Source of the DNA: Euglena gracilis
Taxonomy: Eukaryota > Euglenida > Euglenophyceae > Euglenales
Length of the DNA stretch: 64,000 nucleotides
NCBI GenBank assembly: GCA_039621445.1
Contig: CP154954.1
Span: 60,571,858-60,635,857 of the forward strand
Direction of reading: 5' to 3'
Part shown: piece after piece, positions 10,165 through 20,369 of the stretch
How the letters are laid out: every line of letters begins with the position of its first letter
How positions within the stretch are numbered: the stretch's first letter is position 1
Translations under genes and position numbers: made by a program
The notes under the pieces: generated by a model
What the model was told of the DNA's origin: nothing
The model's input: only the letters and a program-made list of their open reading frames with translations
Database searches by the model: none

Positions 10165-10452
10165 CAAAATACAGTCCCGAACCGGACGCCAGGTTTTGGA
10201 CAGAAACCGTGTTTGGGCCGATTTCGAGACTTTAAAAGTCTTAAATCTTCGCCCAAAACACGGTTCCAAAACACGGCTTCGGCGCCGCGGTCCCCGCCCC
10301 TGGGCTCCCCCTAACTCTTGGCCCAAACACAGTTCTTGACACAGAACCGGCGTCCGGGATGCCGGGTTTAGGACAGAACCGGCATCCAGAAAACCCTTGG
10401 GGGGGGGGACGCCAGTTCTGTCCTGAACCCGGCGTCCCAAACGCCGGTTTAA
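10165..10452. repeat. CGGCGT hairpin cluster (element end without core)
   Basis: Self-complementary ACGCCGG/CCGGCGT units (10170-10200, 10335-10452) and an AAACACGGTTCC/AACCGTGTTTGG pair. They are the same hairpins that cap the CGGCGT elements, but without the homologous core. The cluster ends exactly where the outer Tc1 coding sequence resumes. Confidence 0.55.
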
Positions 10453-10454
10453 TA

Positions 10455-10610
10455 GTAAGTCGAAGTACAGAGATGTGGTTACGGTCTAACCATTTCAGAC
10501 TATTTTGCAACGATGCCTGGCCCCCTTGCTCTCCGGACATGAACCCAATAGAACACCTCTGGCCCATGGTTGGACAAATGTTGAAGGGTCGTGTATTTAA
10601 CTCTACTACA
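10455..10610 (+). pseudogene. Outer Tc1 transposase, third piece (DDE C-terminal motif)
   Basis: PPCSPDMNPIEHLWPMVGQM (10525-10584) matches the WPPxSPDLNPIEHLW motif preceding the last catalytic acid of Tc1 transposases. The reading frame then runs into the hairpin-capped element at about 10606. The upstream QxD box of this copy was not found and probably lay in sequence lost at the preceding insertion. Confidence 0.8.
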
Positions 10611-11510
10611 AAAAAGAGGTGTCGGACGCTGGTTCTGTCCAAAGCCCGGCGTCCGACACCTCTTGTTTAAGCCGGCGTTTTAGAGACGCCGGGCTCAGGA
10701 CAGAACCGGCGTCCCCAACCTTCGGCCAAAGGACACTCCCAGGACCAATCTCCGACCACTGATCTGCAATGTCACACCACTTTGCACTTCACCAAATTCC
10801 GGCGATCGCGAGGGTATTTCTGGCTGTGTCAATCATCCAGGTATAAAATCACCCCTCGATCGAAAGCTCTTTTCATCAGACGACTGGCGATCACCACCAA
10901 ATTCAGCCACGTCGCCTGGAGCTCTTATTTTCTGTCAGTGGGGAATCCTAATTTCACAACTCTGGTGCCCCCCCAAAGCCCTCAGGTCGTTGATTCCAAG
11001 AGGAAAAACGTTTCTGTAAGGTTTATTAAGCATCTTAAACCAAAAATCACTGAAAATTGCGACAAATTTCGACTCAGATTCTGGCCGATCCGACGATCGC
11101 GAGCGTATCTCGGGCTGCGTGCAACGTTAGGGTACCAAGTTACCCCTCGATCGAAAGCTCTTTTCAACAGACGACCAGCGGTGCTCATCAGATCTTTCCA
11201 CGCTGCACGGTACTCTATTTCCAAATTTGGGCCAATTTTCACCAAATTTGGATATCCACCCTAGTGGTCCCCAGATGGCAAAATTCATTGTCCTTGGTGG
11301 TTGAAACACTCATACCAGCACCTGAGGGCCACTTTTGGGCACTTTTGGTGACATTTATAGGAATGAAAATCGGACGCCGGGCTTTGGACAAAGCCGGCGT
11401 TCCTAACGCCGGGCTTTAGGACAGAACCGGCGTCCGGAAAGCCCGTGGGGGGGGACGCCGGTTCTGTCCTGAGCCCGGCGTCTCAAACGCCGGCTTAAAG
11501 GACAACCTTT
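10606..11510 (+). mobile_element. Hairpin-capped CGGCGT repeat, copy 2
   Basis: Left hairpins at 10618-10720 and right hairpins at 11370-11500, all built from GACGCCGGTTCTGTCC and its complement, flank a core of about 650 bp nearly identical to 20570-21220. The core contains two diverged units in tandem (10795-11020 and 11085-11300). Both contain CCCCTCGATCGAAAGCTC followed by TTTTCA-CAGACGAC. Translation of both units in one frame gives PRSKALFIRRLA and PRSKALFNRRPA, hinting at a coding ancestor. It sits in the outer Tc1 transposase. Confidence 0.75.
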
Positions 11511-11555
11511 GGTCTGCCCTTTTGGTCCATTTCCGCTTTTGGTTCCATTTTGGTA

Positions 11556-11853
11556 CTTGTCTGTTAGTCGATCCACACCAAAACCACTCGATCCACACCC
11601 TTTCTCCCCCTGTGCTTTGATGACGTCATAATACACAGATGATGTTGACCGTATGACGTCATCCCTGGGCCACACACTCATGTATGACGTCACACGGTCA
11701 TCATTTTGCTTGATCATGACGTCACATGGTCAAATTATGACGTCACACATCCTGTTTTTCACTGAAAATGGTCATTCCTATTGAATAGGCTGGAATAGGG
11801 TGTGGATCGACTAACAGACTTGATGCACTGCCGTGGATCGACTAACAGACAAG
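11556..11853. mobile_element. MITE with 21-bp perfect inverted ends and five TGACGTCA sites
   Basis: The ends CTTGTCTGTTAGTCGATCCA (11556) and the reverse complement ending at 11853 are perfect and flanked by TA, consistent with mobilisation by a Tc1/mariner transposase. Subterminal copies of the end also occur (ACTCGATCCACACC at 11587; GTGTGGATCGACTAACAGAC at 11800). The interior carries TGACGTCA at 11621, 11654, 11685, 11717 and 11738. No coding capacity. Confidence 0.85.
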
Positions 11854-11867
11854 TACCTCCACTTCTG

Positions 11868-11950
11868 CTCAAGTTTTGCTTCTGTATGATTCAATGCCTG
11901 GCCGTCTGTCCTGTTTGAAACTTGCCAAAGGGTGGCTACACCCGTTACTG
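11868..11950 (+). pseudogene. Outer Tc1 transposase, C-terminal piece
   Basis: LLYDSMPGRLSCLKLAKGW resembles the usual Tc1 C-terminus (SMPRRxxxVIxxKG). It follows directly after the MITE and precedes the right inverted end at about 12075-12129, so it is the last part of the outer transposase. Confidence 0.65.
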
Positions 11951-12129
11951 ACAGGTCACACTGCGCCTGATTTGTCACAAACAATTGCTCGGGTGGTGGC
12001 AAAAGTGTTTGCAGCCAAAAGGATCAGTGCTGTGCCTCCAAGTGTCCCCACTCTTGACTTTTAAAAATATTTTTGGGGGTGTTCAAAAAGTTATGAACAA
12101 AAGTCGTCAAAAAGTTATGCTCCATACTG

Positions 12130-13487
12130 TATTCCTGTCCGCAGGACCCTTCACAGCCCCCCCCCTTTTGTCATTTATTTTACTCTCTCGTGGAATTAGC
12201 TTTTTTGCAGGCCAGGTGATCCAGAAAAATCGATTTTTGCAATTTATTTTTTAAGATTGTTATTTTTTACCGACATTTTCAGGTCAAGATCCGGGTCGGG
12301 GGGGGGATGTTAACTCGGTAACCGTTTCAACGTGGTGTGACCAAGTCATCAATGACCAAAAAATCTTCACTGAGGAAGGGGGTGACGACCTCTACCATAT
12401 GGTCCCAAAACCAAAAATCGCATGGGGAGTTGTGGTTTTGGGTCCGGGCTGGTTCCTTTCAAAAAGGAAACATGGCACTTTCCCCCCAAAAATGCAAGCA
12501 CAGGGGGCATTTTTCCACTCCCAAACCCAACTCTCCCCAAAATTTGGGGGGGGGGGGTATCAAACAGGTCGAATCTTTCGAAGTTTGGGCCAAAAATGGG
12601 GGGGGGGTGAATTTGACCAGGGAAAATCAGAAATGCTGTCAAAAATCAAAATTGCAGTCAAAATTTTGCAAAATGCTGTCAGACAATTTCAAAAATGATG
12701 TCAACCTAATTATTTCATTGAATTTTGTTGAAACGTTTCCAAAACTGTGTGCATCAGCAGTAGCAGGTGCGACGGCCCACTTCTGTTCACAAAGAAACTC
12801 TGACAATAAGGTTTCTGAAAACAAAAAACAGTTTCATTTGGCGCTTTGTGCCATGTATTGGCAGGTGGAAACAAAGCTTTTCCATTTTTTTTTGTTTGAG
12901 GGAACATTTTCATCGGCTCTGGCACCGTGTGCAAGGGGACGACTGTTTAGGTATCTTTTGACCGCAGGGGGTATCGAACCCGGGGAACAATGACCATTTT
13001 CGGACATAAAATGGCAAATTTGGGGGCTGCGTGCTCTGCATTTTTTTTTGATATATCAAAAATGGCCAAAAATAACTACTTGGACCCGAAAATCACCAAT
13101 TTTTAGGCCGCCCCAGCCCCCCCCCCCCCTGCGCGGCCGTCCGCGCGGCCGCTCGCCCCTCAGCCCCCTACCCCACTGTGCCCAGCCTCTGTTGAAGTCG
13201 AATGGGTGTCTATCTTGAAAACTTTTGACTTGAACGACGCCCTTGTTAAAACCCATTCAAGTCAGTTCAGCGTTGGCTCATTTCCCATTGAAGCCTTGCC
13301 TCACAAAAAGCACATTTTGTATCTTTGCCCTCTTGCAGTGTGATTTGTTCAGGATGTCCAGACATGAAGACTCCAACTTCAAAGACACGTCTCACAAAAA
13401 AACAAAAAGCAGGAAGAAAACTCAATTGCAAGACGAACATCACAAAGATGGCAATATTCCCAGCCACCCCAGAGGTGCCAATCAGGG
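12130..13487. other. No gene supported; low-complexity intergenic sequence
   Basis: Homopolymer-rich DNA with poly-G at 12543-12553 and 12600. The longest open frames (for example 12337-12993) have biased composition, no recognisable motif and no third-position GC enrichment. A C/G-rich block at 13115-13170 includes GCGCGGCCG repeats. Confidence 0.4.
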
Positions 13488-13575
13488 CTGCATAGAGGTA
13501 GAGGTAGAGGTCAAAGGCCTCTACCTCTATGTCAACCACCTCTACCTCTACCTCTACCTCTATGTCACCTCTATG
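13488..13575. repeat. CTCTAC/GTAGAG hexanucleotide array 1
   Basis: GTAGAGGTAGAGGT units at 13494-13512 face CTCTACCTCTAC units at 13520-13562, so the array can fold on itself. Confidence 0.85.
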
Positions 13576-13794
13576 TCTTTAAAATGTACCAAAATGGCCT
13601 CAAAAAGGGTCATAAAACACCCCATCTGCTTGGAAAATGGCAATTTTGCATGAAAACATATGCAAAACGGCGAGGGGATGAGAAACAAAATGTCGGTTGG
13701 TGATTTTGAAAGTTGTTGGCGCAGTTATGTGACCACATTGAGCAATTCTGAAAACCTTTCATGTATTTCTCCTTTGCTTGCAAAAAAATTCCTT

Positions 13795-13920
13795 TATTGA
13801 GTCATTTTCCTTTGGTTTTTGACATAGAGGTGACATAGAGGGATAGAGGAGGTTGGAAAACCTCTACCTCTACCTCTACCTCTACCTCTACCTCTACCTC
13901 TATCCCTCTACCTCTATGCA
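13795..13920. repeat. CTCTAC hexanucleotide array 2
   Basis: GACATAGAGGTGACATAGAG is followed by about eight CTCTAC units to 13918, with inverted GATAGAGG elements on the left. It lies 230 bp from the first array and the two may share an origin. Confidence 0.85.
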
Positions 13921-15920
13921 GCCTTGTGCCGATGCAGGCTCCTTTGCCCTGGTTTCAGCCAAACCCAAGCAGAAAAGCACACCTGCTTGTTGTCATTCGA
14001 GGTCTGGCACCTTGGCCCTAAGAAAACAGAGATAATGCCCATTTCAACACAGTAATTTACCACATAGGTGTTGTTGCTTTCTGGTTCAAGGTCATGAACT
14101 TTGAACAAGTGTTCCAAAGGTATGCTCTCAAATAAATGCCGATATGGACCCCTATAATCACTTGCAATCCGAGGATTTCGGATCTGTATTCTTGTGGTCA
14201 TTGCAGAGACAATTTGGATCAGATCTCCATGAAAAGTAGTGCTGAAAAGAATTAAGGTAAAGTGAATCTCATCACATGGTCGTCGTGGGGGTTTTGGGGA
14301 AGGGGTTAAAATGTGCAGCGGAAGTTGTGGGGTTGCCAGTCATAAGGTGGGAGGGAATGGAGTTTTGATGCTTTTGGGGGGTGCTGGGCTTCGGGGGGGG
14401 GGGATCCGTTGTGGCGGAGAGGAAAATATTTTCAAGAAAAAATTCGTTCGCATGGAGGAGGGCCATTTTGCCCACAAAAGTTGCCATCCTTCAAGAAAAA
14501 AATAATATCACAGGGAAGACAGAGGAATGTGTTCTAAACTGGTTTCAGGTTGGGAACATCAGGATCCGTGCGTGGTGGATGACGGAGAAACTCACCTTGG
14601 ATTGAAAGAACCTTCAAACGACCAAAAAAGGATCCACCAGTTTCCTTTTGGTTTCTGGATCAAATACAAAGTTGATCTGAAACCTCAGAGAACCTCAGCC
14701 ACACAACCGACGACGCGTAACCATTCGCGATGGTGTTTCCTAATTTTATACCGGGCTTGCGTTGATTCCCATGCAGGAAATGCTTCGTCAAATAAAACGC
14801 AGGTTTCATACAAAATCTCCGTCTCTCACCCCAGTTTATGACTGTTTGTACAGACTTCATCAAAAGATTATCAATGTTCATTTTGAGTGGTGTGTTGCAA
14901 TTTTGTTCTGCAACTTTCCCCTTGCGCACTGTTGGCAAAAATTTTTGTCCCCCACATTTGTTAAATCTTAAAAGTGGCAGGATTTGGACAATATGTTACT
15001 TGTTAATGTTATATGGGGGGGTCCAAGATGGGGGGGCATGGTATGTACATCATGGGTGACTGATCATTTTACCCGGGTGAATGACCCCCCCATTTTGGGC
15101 CGAAAACGGGAAACGTGGCCAGTATTCCCCCCAAAATTCCAAAGTTCAGTAAAAGACAAAATGGAAATGATGGCCAAAAAGGATGCAAAAAAAAAACTAC
15201 TTGCACCATCATGTACTGCAAAAAAGTGCTTTTTTCAAACTTTTTGGGGCCTTGGGACCCCCCTCCACCCTGCCAACGCTCCAAGGTGGTCAGAGGTCTT
15301 AGCATTGCGGGGAAAGAAATATTGAAATATTTCGCTTGAATGGACTATTCTTATCAGCCTACTTGAATAAGAGAAGCATGGCGAGGTCCTGGTGATCCTT
15401 CATGGTCACAAAAATGAATGAAATATTTTTCATTTTTCGAAATATTTCTGAAATATTTCTGAAATATTTCTGAAATGAAATATATTTTCCCAATCTTTCG
15501 AAAGATATCCAATGCTAAGAGGTGGTCAATACTTTGAACACAAGGATGATTTTTGAGCATCAAAATCAACAGATTTAAAAAAAATGGAAAGTAAACCACC
15601 AAATTATAAAACCCCCAGTTTATAAGTTGGACAATTGAAATTGGGGTCCACTGGTCACAATTTGGCAGTCGTTTTTGAAATCAATGATCGACCCACGACG
15701 ATTCCGGAGGTTGGGGGTGGCTGCCGTCCACCCACACGTGACGGTGATGAAATTTGGTAATGGTTTGGCTGTGGTTTCACAGAACTTTGAGGTGGGGTGA
15801 GGGTATCTCCGATGAAGGCTTTTGAAGCCATCAAACTAGGTTTTTTCCTCATTACCTCCCTTTTTATGGTGCATTTTGATGTTACAAAAAAACACTAGAA
15901 GGCCGTGGGGGTCGGGGGGG
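13921..15920. other. No gene supported; unassigned sequence
   Basis: No exon with convincing splice sites or family match was found. A GAAATATTTCTGAAATATTTC short tandem repeat lies at 15418-15488. Open frames such as 14527-14841 (+) and 14660-14938 (-) overlap and are unsupported. Confidence 0.4.
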
Positions 15921-15924
15921 GGGG

Positions 15925-16640
15925 GGCATCCTTGGGCCAATTTGGTGCCATAGGTGTGGTCAGTTTGGTGCCCCACCTGTGGCACCGAACTTTGGTACCA
16001 AACTGACCCCAAGATGTGGCACCAAACTGGCCCCAAATTGTGGCACCAAACTCGCCCCAAATTGTGGCACCAAACTGGCCCCATCCCCTCCCCCTGAGTG
16101 GCCGTTTTCGGGGGTCCGCGGTGCCTGGAGGGTGGCCACTTTGAGGGGGGGGGGGCGAGGGTACCCTCACCCCCCCCTCAAAGTGTCCCCCCCTTAAAGT
16201 GGTCAATTTTTTTTGGCAAATTTGGCTCACCTCCCTCAAAGTGGCCACTTTCTTTTGGCTCCAAAGGCACCGAAGCCCAAAAATTGACTCCCCCCCCCAA
16301 AGTGTCCCTCCCCTTTTGGGGTTCAATGCTGCCTAGGGTGGCCACTCTGAGGGGGGGTACACATGGCGCAAAGCGCCGAAGGAAAAAATTTAGTGCTCTT
16401 GGGAGCCTGATACCCTCACCCCCCCCCCTCAAAGTGTCCCTCCCCCCAAAGTGGCCAAAAATTTTGTCAAATTTCAGGTTACCTCCCCCCCAAAATGGCC
16501 ATTTTCCTTTGGCGCCAAAGGCGCCGGAGGCCAAAACTTGACCCCCCCCCCCCCAAAGTGGCCCCCAGAGTGGCTATTTTGGGGTCCCACGGTGCCTGGA
16601 GCATGGCCACTTTGAGGGGGGGGGGGTGAGGGTAAATGGT
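15925..16640. repeat. Array of GTGGCACC and GTGGCCACTTT units
   Basis: 15950-16085 repeats TGTGGCACCAAACTGGCCCC four or more times at about 25-30 bp. 16090-16640 alternates GTGGCC(A/G)TTTT...GGGGTCC...GGTGCCTGGAG...GTGGCCACTTTGAGG with poly-C or poly-G tracts in both orientations, including a GGCGCCAAAGGCGCC hairpin near 16512. Related to 2895-3025. Confidence 0.75.
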
Positions 16641-17580
16641 GCAAGCCCGGGTCAGTCTAGAAAAAATCCAAATTTAAGACCCCCCCAAAAATAAGACCCC
16701 CCCTGGAGGCTTCCAGCAACGGACCCAAAATAGACCCAGGTTTTGGGGGGGGGGGGTAAGTGAAGACCCACCGCCTGATGCAAAGGGCTCAATAACCACC
16801 GCAGTTAACTTTAGGTGATGTCTTCTCACTTTATAACAGTACTTGAAAGCCTTGATTCAATTGACAACCAGTGGTCAATAACCAACAGTATACTTTCAAA
16901 TTGCTTCAGCTTGTTCTTGAACTTGGACTTGTATCTTGACTTTGTAAGTTGAACCCCACCAGGGGCCTTCACTTGTCCGCCATGTTTCATGCGGAAAAAA
17001 TAGACATTAATATTTTTTTGAGAGAAGAATTAGGAGAGAGCAAATTCGCTCATGGGCGAATCATAACTTTTTTAAAACAAAAAAATCTGTTTTTTTTGAA
17101 TATTTTCTCGATGTTTTGTCGAAAAAAAACTTTCTTGACAAAAAAATAGTTTAGAGTGTTCGAAGTGGCAAAAGCTTGTCTGCTTGAAGCCCCAAGAGTT
17201 TTCCATTGTTGAGATGCCTCATGACAAGAAGGCCTCGGCGCCTTCACTGCACTACACTGCCAATGCCAATGCGCTGACCCCCCCCGCAACTGTGAACAGC
17301 ATTGCAACGTGCACAAACTGCATGCTGGGTCCATGGGAAAGTTTTTGAGACATTTTTGGGGGGTGGGCAGAGGAAAGGGGTAAACGGCCTGGACAAAACA
17401 CCCATGAGTCATGTTTTTTTATCAATCCCTTTCGTACCAGACGCTTTCTTTTGGACCCTCCACCACCAGAAGGCCACCGTGAAAGGGATCATGAACGGGG
17501 TTGATGTTTTGGACCATCCCCGTTGAATGTGGCCCAAAACCCAGCAACTTTTGGGGGGCGGGGCAACATTACCGTGCCCC
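16641..17580. other. No gene supported
   Basis: Mixed low-complexity sequence. 17150-17560 is less repetitive and has overlapping short open frames on both strands, but no motif, splice context or homology that I recognise. Confidence 0.35.
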
Positions 17581-17584
17581 CCCC

Positions 17585-18262
17585 CAGGGTTGACGTTTTT
17601 TTTGTTTTTTTAAAAAAACAAAAAAAAACGTGTTTTTTTTAAAAAAAAAACGCAAAAAAAACATGTTTTTTTTTGAAAAAGCAAAAATTGACCTTTTTCC
17701 TTGCGAAATGACCGTTTTTTTGAAGAAAATTTTTCGCGGGTGGTTCGGGTCACGAGGGGTGGGGGGTCACGGGGGGGTCACAAGGGGGTCACGAGGGGGG
17801 GTCACATTTTCGGTGGCCAGATTAGAAATCACCGAAAACGAATTTTTTGGAAAAAATCCTTTTTAGGCTCAAAAATGGGAATCCCCCAAACGAAAATTAG
17901 GAAATCTACCGGAATATTTTGTCAAATTAGGCATCACCGGCCAAGTTTTTCAGAAAAAATGGCCGAAACGGGTCTTAGGTCGGGTTGGGGGAGGGGGGTC
18001 ATGGGGGCAACACCCCCTGTGAAGTTTTTTTTTTCAAATGTGTGAAAGTATTTCCAAATCTGTGTTTTCTGGTGCGAAAAATCATGCTTTCAACCCAAAA
18101 AAATGAATGTTGTAGAGATAAAAAAATGCACTTTTTCCCAAAAAAAAACATTGCAAAAAAATTTTCCCCCAAAACCCTCCATGACGTTTTTTTTTTTTTT
18201 TAAAAAACACTTTTTTTTAAAAAAAACATGTTTTTTTGTTTCAAAAAAAACAAGCCGTCAAC
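17585..18262 (+). mobile_element. MITE-like repeat with GGTTGACG inverted ends, copy 1
   Basis: Starts at AGGGTTGACG followed by a poly(T)/poly(A) foldback and ends in CCGTCAACCTT, giving short inverted ends. The whole 680 bp is colinear with 29525-30225, sharing GAAAAAGCAAAAATTGACC, TTTTTCCTTGCGAAATG, CATCACCGGCCAAGTTTTTC, CGGGTCTTAGGTCGGGTTGG and TGTGAAAGTATTTCC. No transposase. Confidence 0.7.
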
Positions 18263-18359
18263 CTTGCCCCCCCCCCATATAAGACCCCCCCTCAGTAGCC
18301 AAAATCCCAGGGGGGTCCTACATGGGGGGGTCTTATATGTCTTATATATGTCTTATATG

Positions 18360-18650
18360 GGGGTGTCTCCCCCGCGTCCCCCCCGCGTCCCCCCCCCCCG
18401 CGTCCCCCCCGCGTCCCACAACCAAAATTTTGTTTTCGAGACAGCCAAATTTAGGAGGATGATTCCTAATTTCAGGCAAATTTGAGGTTGGTGATTCCTA
18501 ATTTGGTGTGGGTGATTCCTAACTTGCGGTTGGTGATTCCTAGTTTGGGGTGGGTTTGTCCTAATTTGTTGTGGTAGAATCCTAATTTGGCTAAAATTTT
18601 CTTGCAGCAAATTCCTAATTTCACTGTCCCAAAAATGGCGTCTCCCCCGC

Positions 18651-18682
<32 letters not shown>

Positions 18683-18790
18683 TGCCCCCCCCGCGTCCCA
18701 GACCCCCCCTATGGGGGGGGGGGTCGGTCCCGGCCAAAGGGCCGGCCTTTGGCCGGCCAGGGGGGGGGGGTCTTATGTGGGGGGGGGGCA
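18360..18790. repeat. CCCCCCGCGTCC tracts flanking a 27-30 bp TTCCTAATTTG tandem repeat
   Basis: 18425-18620 repeats GGTGATTCCTAATTTG-type units (about seven) at 27-30 bp spacing. It is bracketed by poly-C/CGCGTCC tracts at 18370-18418 and 18645-18702. GGCCGGCCTTTGGCCGGCC at 18740-18760 is palindromic. Confidence 0.75.
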
Positions 18791-19535
18791 TGATACGTCC
18801 ATAGTGTTTGCTGACTTCTTGGCAATTGTTGCAAAAGGGGCTATGGATGCCGTTCAGTTTACCCCACTACTATGATATGTTCTGGCCGGTGTTTCTTTTT
18901 TTTTTCGAACAGCAGCCAAGACACCATTGTGGTGTCCGGTTGTGTTCAGGTCTAATAAATGATGGGCTTGAGGCCAAGTTGTTGGGGGGCTTTGGGGTGG
19001 GGACCGGGCGCTGAAGGTACCCCCTCAAAGGCCCCCACAATGCTTGGGCTTCTGGTGATATTCGGCTTCAGGTGATATTCGGGTGAGAGCCAAAGGGTGT
19101 GGATTCCGTTCAGTTCACCTTAATACTCCAATGTGTCCCCCCAAAGTGCCCCCCAATAGCTTGGCCTTAAACCCATCTCTCGTTTTCCAGGACCACCGGC
19201 TCACCTGGACACTGCAAATAATGCTTTTTTTTAAAAAAAAAGTCTTGGACCACAGGAGGGGGGGGTCCGGACGGGGGGGGGGCCACTTTTCGGTGCCTTT
19301 TGGTTTTGCCCAATTTTGGTTTCGGGGAAAAGTGCGTGGGTCCCCCAGAACCCCACCCAGGGGCGGGCCCCACCACTCACACGGGGATCCCCCCCAGTCA
19401 TAAAAAAGACCCGTGATGCTTAAAAAGAAACGAGAGGCCAGGAACAGGGGGGGGGGGGTTGGTCGGGACCCCCTATTCACTTCCGAAGTAAACTGAACAA
19501 TTGGGGGCCGGGGTCCGAAGTGGACTGCATACTCT
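18791..19535. other. No gene supported
   Basis: Poly-G/C-rich sequence with short overlapping open frames on both strands. Nothing recognisable. Confidence 0.35.
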
Positions 19536-19539
19536 CACT

Positions 19540-19805
19540 CCCCTCAAAGTGTCCCCCGGCCTTGCGTTTCCAAGTCCTTTTGTAGCTCAACTGCTCGAGA
19601 GCCCCAAAACAACAAAATCTGTGTTTCCAAGTCATTTCGGGGGGCAAATCCCTTGTGTTTCCAAGTCTATGTTTTAAGTGGTTTTGGGGGGCAAATCCCT
19701 TTTGTAGCTCAACTGCTCGAGGGCCCCAAAATAGCAAAATCCCTTGTGTTTCCAAGTCGTTTTGGGGGGCAAATCCCTTGTGTTTCCAAGTCGTTTCAGC
19801 GACCG
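19540..19805. repeat. Tandem TTGTGTTTCCAAGTC repeat
   Basis: The unit TTGTGTTTCCAAGTC(G/A)TTT-GGGGGGCAAATCCC occurs about six times at 35-90 bp intervals. Some units include TAGCTCAACTGCTCGAGGGCC. Confidence 0.8.
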
Positions 19806-20129
19806 TGGTCTAGGGCTGTACTACCTACTGGTACCATGCAAAGGGTTCTTAAAATGCCATCGAGCCAGTGTAACGTTGCGCGATTTTTATTAGTATCAAG
19901 CCGTTCCTAATTGGCTGAATGGCGCGTGGGAAATATGCCAGCGGGACCGCAAAGGAATTAACTATGTTCTGCGTTCGTGTTTCTCATGCAAAGTTCATAA
20001 TCAAAATTTGGAAAGGACCAGTTAATCGTCAATTGTCTGAGGCACCTCGATTAATCGCGATTAATTGTTCGTCGGCTCGAAACGATTAATTGGCACAACC
20101 CTACGTGGTCGACCCCACAATCCCCCCCC

Positions 20130-20320
20130 CCCCAAGCCAGAACCGGGTCAGAGTAAGAGCGAAGCTTACAAACACCAGGGAAAAGGGGGGTAGACCCCCC
20201 CTGCCCCCCCCCCCCGCCCCTAGGTAGACCATGAAAACCGCGGATTATCACCATGACCCCGGCCCGGTTCCCGGAATTTTTTTTTTCACTCGCGAGCGAC
20301 TGGATTTCTACCCCCCCCCC
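20130..20320 (-). repeat. Dispersed repeat R1, copy 2
   Basis: Matches 3400-3620 and 52315-52500 through AAGAGCGAAGCTTAC, GGATTATCACCATGACC, GTTCCCGGAATTTTTT and GCGAGCGACTGGATTTCT. The T-arm-like sequence of copy 1 is replaced here by a G/C stem without the TTCGA loop. Confidence 0.7.
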
Positions 20321-20369
20321 CTTATTTGAGCACACCCACGGCCAAAGGACCCCCCAAATGCTCTACTAC

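Larger units (their letters stand above)
6434..12129 (+). mobile_element. Outer Tc1/mariner-type transposon interrupted by nested insertions
   Basis: Inverted ends CAGTATGGAGCATGAC at 6434 and GTTATGCTCCATACTG ending at 12129 are each flanked by TA, the expected Tc1/mariner target duplication. The ends also share a repeated TTTTTGAACGACTTTTG block. The transposase coding sequence appears in order in four pieces (6573-7036, 7929-8330, about 10455-10610, 11868-11950). They are separated by an inner Tc1 element (7038-7928), a composite insertion (about 8330-10452), a hairpin-capped element (about 10606-11510) and a MITE (11556-11853). Removing the insertions would leave an element of roughly 1.6 kb, a normal Tc1 size. 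The copy is dead. Confidence 0.85.
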
